Counted from the first letter of the stretch, positions 1 to 7,171 are shown. The stretch: DNA of 8,214 bases from Desulfobacteraceae bacterium (GCA_011389605.1 JAABTZ010000120.1:1-8214), one strand, 5' to 3'. Numbers and translations are program-made. Notes: a model not told the origin generated them from the sequence alone.

Positions 1-85
1 GATAGCTAATCACGATATGCCGGGCATTGGGCTGGCCAACCCGCCCGGCCGGCCGACTACCCATATCAATTCAGGGCGGAGGAAC

Positions 86-1213
86 ATGAAAATCAACAAA
101 TCCAGACAAATCGTCGAAGATGCCCTCAATCACGCCGGTATAACCATAGGGGGCGACCAGCCATGGGATTTTCAGGCACATAACGAAGAACTCTACGATA
201 GAGTGATACGGGACGGGGAACTGGGCGTGGGCGAATCCTACATGGATGGCTGGTGGGACGTTGAAGCCCTGGACCAGTTTTTCGACCGTGTGTTTAAGGC
301 CAATCTGCAGCAGTATTTCAAGGACAACTGGAAAGCCGCCCTGCACCTGCTCAAGGCCCGGCTGCTTAACCTGCAGAAAAACGAGCGGGCCTACACTGTG
401 GGCAAACAGCACTACGATGTTGGCAACGATCTTTACCGGGACATGCTCGATTCACGCATGGCATATACATGCGGTTACTGGAGCGGGGGGGCCTGTAACC
501 TGGACGAAGCCCAGGAAGCCAAGATGGAACTCATCTGCAAAAAAATTGAACTTGAACCCGGCATGAAAATCCTGGATCTCGGCTGCGGCTGGGGATGCTT
601 TGCCAAATATGCAGCAGAGAAATACAATGCTGAAGTCACCGGGGTAACCGTTTCCCAGCAGCAGGTAGACCTGGCAAACCGCATGTGCGAGGGGCTGCCG
701 GTCAACATTTATCTTGACGACTACAGAAACGCCTCTGGCACCTACGACCGGGTGGTATCCATTGGTATCATGGAGCACGTTGGATACAAAAATTATAAAA
801 CTTACATGGAAGTGGCCGACCGGTGCTTAAAAGACGACGGCATTGCACTGATACACACCATCGGCAGCAACCTAAGCAATACCATCGGCAATCCCTGGAC
901 CACCACTTATATTTTCCCCAACGGCATGCTGCCGTCCATCTCCCAATTGGGAGCGGCCATGGAAAACATCTTCGTGATGGAGGACTGGCACAACTTTGGT
1001 CCTGACTATGACAAGACCCTGATGGTCTGGTATGAAAATTTCGAGAAATCCTGGCCCGGCCATAAGCAGAATTATGATGAGCGGTTCTACCGGATGTGGA
1101 AATTCTATCTGCTGAGCTCTGCAGGTGCGTTTCGTTCCCGGAGCACCCAGCTGTGGCAGATCGTGATGACCAAGCCGGGACGGGCCCAACCCAACTGCCG
1201 GCTTTCACAGTAA
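86..1213 (+). CDS. cfa: Cyclopropane-fatty-acyl-phospholipid synthase (SAM-dependent)
   Basis: The 375-residue product matches the usual length of Cfa (382 residues in E. coli). The family transfers a methylene group from S-adenosylmethionine onto the double bond of unsaturated acyl chains in membrane phospholipids. An N-terminal lipid-binding domain (about 1-120) precedes a class I methyltransferase domain with the SAM motif LDLGCGWG at 163-170 and VTGVTVS at 184-190. The residues equivalent to the E. coli active-site and bicarbonate ligands are all present: Cys129 (in YTCGYW), Glu230, His257, Ile259 and Tyr308, at a near-constant offset of 9-10 residues. The start at 86 is chosen over an in-frame ATG at 17 because GGAGGA lies at 78-83 and the offset to E. 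coli Cfa fits; the extra 23 residues are proline/glycine-rich and unlike the family. The next gene begins 3 bases after the stop, so the two are almost certainly cotranscribed. The family call is firm; the exact product (cyclopropane or methyl branch) is not decided by sequence. Confidence 0.95.
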   Translation: MKINKSRQIVEDALNHAGITIGGDQPWDFQAHNEELYDRVIRDGELGVGESYMDGWWDVEALDQFFDRVFKANLQQYFKDNWKAALHLLKARLLNLQKNERAYTVGKQHYDVGNDLYRDMLDSRMAYTCGYWSGGACNLDEAQEAKMELICKKIELEPGMKILDLGCGWGCFAKYAAEKYNAEVTGVTVSQQQVDLANRMCEGLPVNIYLDDYRNASGTYDRVVSIGIMEHVGYKNYKTYMEVADRCLKDDGIALIHTIGSNLSNTIGNPWTTTYIFPNGMLPSISQLGAAMENIFVMEDWHNFGPDYDKTLMVWYENFEKSWPGHKQNYDERFYRMWKFYLLSSAGAFRSRSTQLWQIVMTKPGRAQPNCRLSQ

Positions 1214-1216
1214 AGC

Positions 1217-2179
1217 ATGATTGAAGCAACAGTCATTATCGTGGGCGGGGGGCCGGCCGGGTCCACCTGCGCCCGGGAGCTGAAAAAACAGGGAATTGAC
1301 TCCCTCATTCTTGACAAACAGGCATTTCCGCGCACCAAGCTGTGCGCCGGGTGGATAACGCCCAAAGTCCTTTCGGATCTTGAACTTTCCCCCGGAGACT
1401 ATCCGCACCGGCTTTTGACCTATCGCAAAATACTTTTCCATTTCAGGGCAATCCCGGTACCCATACCCACCTGCCAGTACTCGATCCGCAGATTTGAATT
1501 CGACTCGTTTTTGCTTAAACGAGCCGATGTTCCGGTCTATAAGCACCGGGTAAATAATATTCGCATGGAAAACAAGCAATATATCATAGATGATGTTTAC
1601 AAGTGCAGCTTCCTTATAGGAGCTGGAGGGACCCACTGTCCTGTTTACAGGATATTTTTTTCCGGGATACACCCCCGATCCCCCCGGCTCTGCATTGCAG
1701 CGGTGGAAGAAGAATTTGCCTGGCAGTGGAATGATCCTCTCTGCCGGCTCTGGTTTTTCGATCATGGTCTTCCCGGCTACTCATGGTACGCGCCCAAAGA
1801 AGACGGATATCTCAACGTTGGCATTGGCGGCAAGCTTGCATCTTTTAAAAAACGCGGTGAAACCATCAATACCCACTGGGAAAGATTTTTAAAAAAGCTC
1901 TCTGCAAATGGTCTTGCCAGCGGCCGGCAATTTGCCCCAAAGGGCCATCTATATTATCTCCGGGGGCATGCAGACAACACCCGCCGGGGAAATGCTTTTA
2001 TAATAGGAGATGCCGCCGGCCTTGCCACCCGCGACATGGGCGAGGGCATCGGCCCGGCTGTTGAAAGCGCAAAACTGGCTGCCCGGTCAATCCTGACAGG
2101 CGAGCCTTTCTGCCTTGGAAGCCTCACCCGGTGGAGCGCTTTTCAGATCATAATGAACCGCGGACGGGTTAAAAAGTAA
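1217..2179 (+). CDS. FAD-dependent oxidoreductase, geranylgeranyl reductase family
   Basis: This 320-residue flavoprotein has an N-terminal dinucleotide-binding fold (VGGGPAGS at 9-16, after a hydrophobic beta strand) and a second FAD motif GDAAG at 264-268 followed by GEGIGPAVES. Both are typical of the geranylgeranyl reductase/PHBH-like group. A version of that family's substrate-channel signature, YxWxFP followed by 7-8 residues and GxG, is seen at 188-204 (YSWYAP...GIG) with Ala in place of Phe. Conserved-looking cysteines occur in KLCAGW (Cys43) and GTHCPVYR (Cys141). Family members reduce carbon-carbon double bonds of isoprenoid chains (archaeal lipids, chlorophyll, quinone tails). The substrate here is unknown. 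Tight linkage to cfa suggests a membrane-lipid acyl or prenyl chain. The ATG at 1217 has only a weak Shine-Dalgarno sequence, so translational coupling to cfa is likely. The protein is shorter than archaeal homologues (about 400 residues) but ends cleanly, with no sign of a frameshift. Confidence 0.86.
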   Translation: MIEATVIIVGGGPAGSTCARELKKQGIDSLILDKQAFPRTKLCAGWITPKVLSDLELSPGDYPHRLLTYRKILFHFRAIPVPIPTCQYSIRRFEFDSFLLKRADVPVYKHRVNNIRMENKQYIIDDVYKCSFLIGAGGTHCPVYRIFFSGIHPRSPRLCIAAVEEEFAWQWNDPLCRLWFFDHGLPGYSWYAPKEDGYLNVGIGGKLASFKKRGETINTHWERFLKKLSANGLASGRQFAPKGHLYYLRGHADNTRRGNAFIIGDAAGLATRDMGEGIGPAVESAKLAARSILTGEPFCLGSLTRWSAFQIIMNRGRVKK

Positions 2180-2255
2180 CATCCTGGTAAAAACCGCCGC
2201 AAGCCTCAATTCATGTTTTTCTGACACTGTTTGCCAACAATAACACTCGACAAAA

Positions 2256-2275
2256 AAATTAAAATTGTTTAATTT
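2256..2275. repeat. AT-rich dyad upstream of livM
   Basis: This is a perfect 8-base inverted repeat, AAATTAAA and TTTAATTT, separated by 4 bases, in a very AT-rich stretch (2251-2300) between the two operons. It has no G/C in the stem and no terminator-type T-run, so a protein-binding site or a bent/AT-rich upstream element is more likely than a terminator. It lies about 100 bases upstream of the start site expected from the sigma-54-like element at 2343-2358, a distance usual for enhancer-binding sites. AT-rich sequence forms such dyads easily by chance. Confidence 0.35.
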
Positions 2276-2342
2276 AAAAAAACATCGTTTATTTAAATAA
2301 TCGTGCATCATCCAGCCAAAGCCCCAAAAATCATGCGGCCGC

Positions 2343-2358
2343 TGGCACTTGTTTTGAA
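2343..2358 (+). promoter_or_regulatory. Candidate sigma-54 (-24/-12) promoter of liv operon
   Basis: The sequence TGGCACTTGTTTTGAA matches the sigma-54 consensus TGGCAYRNNNNTTGCW at 10 of 12 defined positions. The -24 element is perfect, the spacing is correct, and the -12 element reads TTGAA instead of TTGCA. The mismatch falls in the highly conserved GC of the -12 box, which lowers confidence. The expected transcript start near 2369 leaves a leader of about 19 bases that still contains the livM ribosome-binding site (AAGGAAA, 2374-2380). No sigma-54 activator gene is visible in the window. Confidence 0.35.
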
Positions 2359-2387
2359 TTGACCTGAAATACAAAGGAAATATCCGT

Positions 2388-3437
2388 ATGGATATGAAGC
2401 GCAATTATTATGAGGACATCAGGCTGTTTTCTTCGGGCGTGACCTTTTTCTGGTTTGTCCTTCTTATGGCGTTTCTGTTTTTCTATCCGTTTATTTTTAA
2501 AAATTATTACGTATACATGGCAAACTACATTGCCATAAACATCATTGTCGTGGTGGGCCTGAACCTGCTTGTGGGCTACACCGGCCAGATATCTCTGGGG
2601 CATGCCGGATTTTACGCCATCGGGGCATATGCCACCATTACATTGATGACCGTTGCCCATTTTCCATTTCTGCTCGCCCTTGTCTGCGCGGGCCTGATTG
2701 CCGCTGTATTCGGATTTCTCCTGGGTCTTCCGGCCCTGCGCCTGGAAGGACCGTATCTGGCAATTGCCACCCTGGGATTTGGCCTGACCATCACCACGGT
2801 GATCGGCAGAATCGAAATGCTCGGCGGCCGGCAGGGGCTTCATGCCCCGGATCTCATCATCATGGGTCATCAACTTGGCACTGACCGGCAGTTCTACTAC
2901 CTGGTGGTCATCATTACGGTACTGCTTGTTGTATTTGCCCGAAACATAACCAAGACAAAGGTGGGAAGAGCCTTTATCGCCATCCGGGATGCCCATATAG
3001 CAGCCGAGACCATGGGGGTTAACCTGGTTTTGTACAAAACCATGGCTTTTGCACTGAGTGCTTTTTACGCGGGCGTGGCCGGCGGGCTCTACGCCTTTGT
3101 GCTCCGCTTTATCGAGCCTGAACTGTTTAATCTGTTTTTATCCGTGTTTTTTTTGACCATGGCCGTTGCCGGCGGCCTGGGATCGGTAATGGGCCCCATT
3201 GCAGGGGCAATCGTGTTGTCATTTCTGGATCTTCAGCTCCGAAACATCCTTTCCATACCCTATATAGGAGACTGGCTGCGCCATCTTTCCGCCAGTTATT
3301 TTTCTTTGACCGGCGTTTCCAACATCCAGTTTATAGTGTTTGGCTCCATTCTGATTGCCATTATGCTCTTTGAACCGTTGGGCTTGTATGGTCTGTGGAT
3401 CCGCATGAAAAAATACTGGCGAACCTGGCCTTTCTGA
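2388..3437 (+). CDS. livM: Branched-chain amino acid ABC transporter permease LivM
   Basis: This 349-residue inner-membrane permease carries the hallmarks of LivM: the block GYTGQISLGHAGFYAIGAYA at 63-82, LPALRLEGPYLAIATLGFG at 114-132, an EAA-type cytoplasmic loop (about 193-236, GRAFIAIRDAHIAAETMGV) that contacts the ATPase, GGLGSVMGPIAGA at 262-274, and the C-terminal FEPLGLYGLW. Several strongly hydrophobic membrane segments are evident throughout. LivM pairs with LivH to form the channel of a hydrophobic-amino-acid-type (HAAT) importer. A start at 2388 is favoured by AAGGAAA at 2374-2380; a second in-frame ATG lies two codons later. livM comes first and livH second, the reverse of the E. 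coli order. The stop is 13 bases before livH. The true ligand may be something other than leucine, isoleucine or valine, since this family also imports aromatics, urea and short amides. Confidence 0.96.
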   Translation: MDMKRNYYEDIRLFSSGVTFFWFVLLMAFLFFYPFIFKNYYVYMANYIAINIIVVVGLNLLVGYTGQISLGHAGFYAIGAYATITLMTVAHFPFLLALVCAGLIAAVFGFLLGLPALRLEGPYLAIATLGFGLTITTVIGRIEMLGGRQGLHAPDLIIMGHQLGTDRQFYYLVVIITVLLVVFARNITKTKVGRAFIAIRDAHIAAETMGVNLVLYKTMAFALSAFYAGVAGGLYAFVLRFIEPELFNLFLSVFFLTMAVAGGLGSVMGPIAGAIVLSFLDLQLRNILSIPYIGDWLRHLSASYFSLTGVSNIQFIVFGSILIAIMLFEPLGLYGLWIRMKKYWRTWPF

Positions 3438-3450
3438 AAGGACCCTGCAC

Positions 3451-4326
3451 ATGATCGATTTTCTCCAGATGGTCACCAGCGGAATCGCGGTGGGAAGCTC
3501 CTATGCCTTAATGGCCCTGGGCATGGTTTTGATTTACAAGGCCTCGGAAGTGCCCAATTTCGTCCAGGGAGAAATGGCGCTGCTGCCGGTTTTCATAGCC
3601 TACATGCTGATTTATACCTATGGGCAATCTGTGTTTATGGCATTTTTCGGCGCCCTTATATTTGCCATGCTCCTGGGATGTTTTCTGGAATTTGCCGTTG
3701 TGCGAAGAGCCAAGAACCCCAATATCCTGGGCCTGATCATCATCACAATCGGACTGGAGATGGTTCTGCTCGGATTCGTATCCTGGAAATTCGGCGCAGA
3801 CCAGCGGGTCATGCCCTTTCCTATCTCCTCGTATTCCAGCTTCATGTTCGGCAATGTCTATATCAGCACCCTGGATTTGCTCACCCTGGTGGCCGCACTT
3901 GTGATAATGATCTCCCTGTTTTTATTCTTCCGGTTTTCCAAGCTGGGCGTGGCCATGAAAGCCACCCAGCAGAATGAAACCGCCGCCCGGCTCATGGGAA
4001 TCCGGACCAACCGCGTAAAAATGATTACATGGGGGATTTCGGCCACAGTGGGCACGGTGGCCGGGCTGCTTCTTGCGCCGGTTTTCATGGAGCCTTATAT
4101 GATGTGGGACCCCCTGCTAAAGGGATTTGCCGCAGCCGTGATCGGCGGGATGACCTCATTGCCGGGGGCTGTATTCGGCGCTTATATCGTTGGGATCGTG
4201 GAACACTTGTTCGGCGGATATGTGTCCATGGAATACAAGGCGGTGGTGGCATTTGCCGTCATTGTCATTGTACTGTGCATCAAGCCGAGCGGCCTGTTTG
4301 CCCGGCACTACGTAAAAAAGGTGTAA
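3451..4326 (+). CDS. livH: Branched-chain amino acid ABC transporter permease LivH
   Basis: This 291-residue inner-membrane permease is the LivH partner of the HAAT importer. It begins with the typical LivH start region (GIAVGSSYALMALGMVLIYKA, about 11-31, then PNFVQGEMA), has the EAA-type loop at about 165-210 (LGVAMKATQQNETAARLMGI), and carries the family block KGFAAAVIGGMTSLPGAVFG at 224-243. It ends in a hydrophobic helix followed by KPSGLFA. Multiple membrane spans are obvious. The ATG at 3451 has AAAGGA at 3437-3442, overlapping the livM stop, at good spacing. The length is normal for LivH. It lies between livM and the binding-protein gene (32 bases to the latter), so it is one operon. 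The ATPase contact loop is intact although no ATPase gene is present in the window. Confidence 0.96.
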   Translation: MIDFLQMVTSGIAVGSSYALMALGMVLIYKASEVPNFVQGEMALLPVFIAYMLIYTYGQSVFMAFFGALIFAMLLGCFLEFAVVRRAKNPNILGLIIITIGLEMVLLGFVSWKFGADQRVMPFPISSYSSFMFGNVYISTLDLLTLVAALVIMISLFLFFRFSKLGVAMKATQQNETAARLMGIRTNRVKMITWGISATVGTVAGLLLAPVFMEPYMMWDPLLKGFAAAVIGGMTSLPGAVFGAYIVGIVEHLFGGYVSMEYKAVVAFAVIVIVLCIKPSGLFARHYVKKV

Positions 4327-4358
4327 AAACCAATAACAAAGCCAATTGGAGGGAAAAA

Positions 4359-5603
4359 ATGAAAAACACATTATGGACTGTTTTGCTTGGTGCCTTGCTG
4401 GTGCTGGGTTTTGCTTCTGCAGGGTACAGCGAAGTCGGAGTGACAGACACCGAGATCCATATCGGTCAGTGGTCGCCCCAGACCGGGCCGGCCGCTCCCT
4501 GGGGAGCTGTTGCCCGGGGCACTGACGCCTATTTCAAATGGATCAATGCCAACGGCGGAATTCACGGACGGAAGCTGGTTCACCACTACTTTGACGATGC
4601 CTACAACCCGGCAAAAACAATTGCCGGAGTCAAGCAGCTCCAGGAGCAGACCGGAATGTTTGCCTGGGCCAGCGGCGTGGGCACTGCCTGTGGTCTGGCA
4701 GTAAGGGATTATCTCATGGAAAACAAGATTCCATGGGTGGGTCCTTCTTCAGGCTCCCGGCACTGGGTGACTCCGCCACAGAAATACCTGTTTAACGTCT
4801 ACCCCCTCTACCTTGGCGATGCCCAGGTGCTGACCGAATATGCTATCACAAAAATGGGAAAAACGAAAATAGCAGTGGTCTACCAGGAAGATGACTATGG
4901 CAAACAGGGGCTTGAAGGAACGGAGTATGTGCTCAAAAAACATGGCATGGAGCTTGCCGCCGGCGTTCCGGTATCTCTTTCAGACACTGACATGCGGCCC
5001 CATGCAATGAGACTCCGCCAGGCCGATGCCGATGCTGTACTTCTTTTTGTAACACCAGGCCACGTGGCACGGGTTCTTGGTACTGCAAAGGCAATGAACT
5101 ATGAACCCCAATGGATGAGCACCACCACATGCGGCGATTTTCCGCTCATGATCGCAATTACCAAGGGATTATACGAGGGCGTGATCACGGCCAGTTTCGG
5201 ACTTGCACAGCCCACTGGCAACGTTGGCGGCGTGGAGCACATCAATGACCCCCGCCTGGAGCGTCTTGCCAAGTTCAAAACCGAAATATTTGATGAGTTT
5301 GCCGCCCCGGACGAACGCTGGGGATATACCTTCAACGCCGGCATCGGGTTTGTGGAGCCCTTGGTGGAAGGCATCCGGCGGGCCGGCCGGGATCTGACCC
5401 GGGAAAAACTGGTGAAGGAACTGGAAAAAATGAAAGACTTCAAGGGCCTTTTGGGAAGAATCAGCTACGGCCCCTATGACCCGGAAGATCCCCTGTGCCG
5501 GATCGGACAGCAGGAAATCTTTCTCCAGCAGTGCACTGCAGACGGCGGATCCAAAATCCTGACCGACTGGCAGACCACCGAATTTATTCCCATGTCCGAA
5601 TAA
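4359..5603 (+). CDS. livK: Periplasmic ligand-binding protein of Liv-type ABC importer
   Basis: This 414-residue substrate-binding protein is of the periplasmic-binding-protein type 6 (leucine-binding) class. A Sec signal peptide is clear: MKNTLW, then a hydrophobic core to about residue 19, with likely cleavage in the ASAGYS region (about 21-24). The mature part starts GVTDTEIHIGQWSPQTGP, the first strand and ligand-loop pattern of this family. Further family patterns are INANGGIHGRKL (62-73), FDDAYNPAKT (78-87) and VVYQEDDYGKQG (173-184). The start at 4359 is preceded by GGAGGG (4348-4353) and gives the signal peptide; longer in-frame readings run back into livH and are excluded. The mature protein is somewhat longer than E. 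coli LivK/LivJ (about 345 residues), common for homologues that bind diverse ligands including aromatic acids. The ligand cannot be read from sequence. The symbol denotes the family role. Confidence 0.92.
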   Translation: MKNTLWTVLLGALLVLGFASAGYSEVGVTDTEIHIGQWSPQTGPAAPWGAVARGTDAYFKWINANGGIHGRKLVHHYFDDAYNPAKTIAGVKQLQEQTGMFAWASGVGTACGLAVRDYLMENKIPWVGPSSGSRHWVTPPQKYLFNVYPLYLGDAQVLTEYAITKMGKTKIAVVYQEDDYGKQGLEGTEYVLKKHGMELAAGVPVSLSDTDMRPHAMRLRQADADAVLLFVTPGHVARVLGTAKAMNYEPQWMSTTTCGDFPLMIAITKGLYEGVITASFGLAQPTGNVGGVEHINDPRLERLAKFKTEIFDEFAAPDERWGYTFNAGIGFVEPLVEGIRRAGRDLTREKLVKELEKMKDFKGLLGRISYGPYDPEDPLCRIGQQEIFLQQCTADGGSKILTDWQTTEFIPMSE

Positions 5604-5617
5604 TATTTATGGTACAG

Positions 5618-5721
5618 AAAAAGTCCAATATCTGCGTTACGCACAATTTCTGAAGAATTTCACGTACGGCTAAGTACTCTGCATTCTTCGAAATTGCGCA
5701 AGCCTTGATCTTGAACTTTTT
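5618..5721. repeat. 104-base imperfect palindrome (REP/MITE-like hairpin)
   Basis: The left arm starts with AAAAAGT at 5618-5624 and the right arm ends with ACTTTTT at 5715-5721. Matching internal blocks include AATTTC (5645-5650) with GAAATT (5690-5695), GAAGAAT (5652-5658) with ATTCTTC (5683-5689), and GTAC (5664-5667) with GTAC (5674-5677) around a 6-base loop at 5668-5673. A few mismatches and a one-base bulge separate these blocks. As RNA it would form one long stem-loop ending in a T-run, so it could stop transcription or protect the liv mRNA 3' end. Its length and sharply paired outer ends also suit a dispersed palindromic repeat. I recall similar AAAAGTCC...ACTTTTT palindromes in Desulfobacteraceae genomes, but this could not be verified here. 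Confidence 0.85.
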
Positions 5722-5759
5722 ACGGCCCCATCTGAAATCAGACTTGTTACGAGTACATC
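5715..5759. repeat. Short direct repeat overlapping the palindrome edge
   Basis: Two 18-base copies, ACTTTTTACGGCCCCATC (5715-5732) and ACTTGTTACGAGTACATC (5742-5759), agree at 13 of 18 positions with a period of 27 bases. The first copy overlaps the right end of the long palindrome. A small TCTGA-AA-TCAGA dyad lies between them at 5731-5742. This may be a decayed second repeat-element end or part of a composite repeat unit. Confidence 0.5.
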
Positions 5760-5841
5760 AATACCTGGCCGGCCTTGAGCAAGACCACCAAGCAGCCGGT
5801 TAAGATCGGCCACGGACCTTTGAAAAACGGAGAATCAGAGC

Positions 5842-7161
5842 ATGAAGGCGATCCTGGTTTTATTAGACGGCCTTGGGGACCGCACCTATGCTGAAATAGG
5901 ACACAAGACACCCCTTGGCGCCGCAGCCACGCCCAATCTCGACAGAATCTCGGAGATGGGTGCTAACGGCACATTTCATGCTTTAGGCCCCGGGCACTGC
6001 CTGCCCAGTGAAATGGCCCACTTTTTGATGTTTGGATACCCGGCTTCAGATTTTCCAGGACGGGGCCTGCTTGAAGCTGCAGGGGAAAATGTGGCCTTTA
6101 AAGACAGCGACGTGCTGGTGCTGGCCCATCTGTGCCGTATCTCAGTTGACAAAAACCGGGATATCCGGCTGGCTGCGGGAAGAGATGAGATCACAGGAGA
6201 TTTTAAGGCCCTAAACCTTTTATATGAGCGCCTCACACCATATTATTTCAAGGGCTTTGAATTCAGACTTCACCAGACCCGGCGAAATGACGCCATACTT
6301 GTGATCTCCGGGGAGGCAAGCCCGGACATATCCGATTCTGACCCAATCAGCAAAAACGCCTGTATCGGCCGGATCATGCCTCTTGCCAAAAGCAAGGAGC
6401 CGCAAAAGGCTGTAAAAACCGCAGAGGCATTAAACCATTATCTGGCATGGTGCGCTGAAAAAACAGGTCAACCCCTTCGGACTGGCGCGGGAAGGAAACA
6501 ATCAGTTTTTCCCAATTTTCTGGTAACCCAGCGGGCCGGACGCAGAAAGAACCTGCAAAAATTTAAAAAAAAATGGGGGTTTTGCCCGGCAATGATTGCA
6601 TCGGGCGGTGTTTACCAGGGTCTGGCAATGGAGACAGGTTTTGATTTCACCAGGGTCCGGGATTCAGCGAATCCCGGAAAAGATCTGGCAGAACGCATAA
6701 GGGCGGCCATAAATGACACCTGCCATGATTTTATCCACGTGCACACCAAGGTGCCGGATCAGATGGCCCACAAAAAAGACCCCCAAAGAAAAAAAGAGGC
6801 TATTTCCGACCTGGACAAGGCATTTGTGGAGCTTTTAGAAGTACTTGAAAAAAACCAGGACGTGCTGGTAATTATCACAGCCGATCACAGCACTCCCAGC
6901 AGCACCGTTCTGGTCCATTCCGGGGAGACCGTACCCCTTATCATGGCAGGCGGGTCTATTCGCAGGGACAATGTCTGCAAATTTGACGAAATCTCGGCTG
7001 CAAAAGGCAGCCTGGGCCATTTGCGAGGAGACCAGCTAATGCACATGATCTTAAATTGCACCAACCGGGCAATGCTTGACGGTCTTCGCCTGGGTGCTGA
7101 AAAACGGCCTTACCTCTCCGACGATTATCAGGCATTTAAACTGCCTTGGAACTCTGCCTAA
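5842..7161 (+). CDS. apgM: Archaeal-type cofactor-independent phosphoglycerate mutase-like protein
   Basis: This 439-residue soluble protein of the alkaline phosphatase superfamily resembles the ApgM group (COG3635), which interconverts 3- and 2-phosphoglycerate using two metal ions and a phosphoserine intermediate. Candidate metal and catalytic residues are in family order: Asp9 (LLDGLGD), Ser56 (LPSEMAHFLMFGYP), Asp306 and His310 (VPDQMAH), Asp348-His349 (TADHS) and His359 (VHSGETVPLIM). ATPNLD at 29-34 and GRGLLEAAGENV at 73-84 also fit the group. The start at 5842 is set by GGAGA at 5829-5833 and a beta strand running straight into the first metal motif. It stands alone between the palindrome and the tetR promoter. 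Motifs around Ser56 and Asp306 differ from the versions I know from archaeal enzymes (GSD and DExGH-like), so another phosphotransfer role is possible. Some bacterial relatives are annotated as proposed homoserine kinases. The superfamily is certain; the reaction is not. Confidence 0.8.
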   Translation: MKAILVLLDGLGDRTYAEIGHKTPLGAAATPNLDRISEMGANGTFHALGPGHCLPSEMAHFLMFGYPASDFPGRGLLEAAGENVAFKDSDVLVLAHLCRISVDKNRDIRLAAGRDEITGDFKALNLLYERLTPYYFKGFEFRLHQTRRNDAILVISGEASPDISDSDPISKNACIGRIMPLAKSKEPQKAVKTAEALNHYLAWCAEKTGQPLRTGAGRKQSVFPNFLVTQRAGRRKNLQKFKKKWGFCPAMIASGGVYQGLAMETGFDFTRVRDSANPGKDLAERIRAAINDTCHDFIHVHTKVPDQMAHKKDPQRKKEAISDLDKAFVELLEVLEKNQDVLVIITADHSTPSSTVLVHSGETVPLIMAGGSIRRDNVCKFDEISAAKGSLGHLRGDQLMHMILNCTNRAMLDGLRLGAEKRPYLSDDYQAFKLPWNSA

Positions 7162-7171
7162 AACTCCTTTC

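Noticed and set aside
22..46. GC-rich stem-loop (GGGC...GGG / CCC...GCCC) before cfa
   Set aside because: It has a 3-base bulge and no T-run, and the upstream gene is outside the window, so a terminator cannot be supported.
17..85. N-terminal extension of the cfa reading frame
   Set aside because: The added residues are Pro/Gly-rich and unlike Cfa, and a good ribosome-binding site sits just before the ATG at 86.
1205..1765. 186-codon open frame on the minus strand inside the flavoprotein gene
   Set aside because: No recognisable motifs; it is antisense to a well-supported gene and is best explained as a codon-bias shadow.
2331..2996. 221-codon open frame on the minus strand inside livM
   Set aside because: The translation is low-complexity, polar and motif-free, while livM on the other strand is unmistakable.
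4029..4358. Upstream in-frame extension of livK through the livH gene
   Set aside because: A clear signal peptide and GGAGGG ribosome-binding site place the start at 4359.
5742..5841. Short open stretch before the mutase gene (reads ...INTWPALSKTTKQPVKIG...)
   Set aside because: It looks mildly protein-like but has no start codon with a ribosome-binding site, overlaps the direct repeat, and runs out of frame into the mutase gene; too short to call even as a gene remnant.
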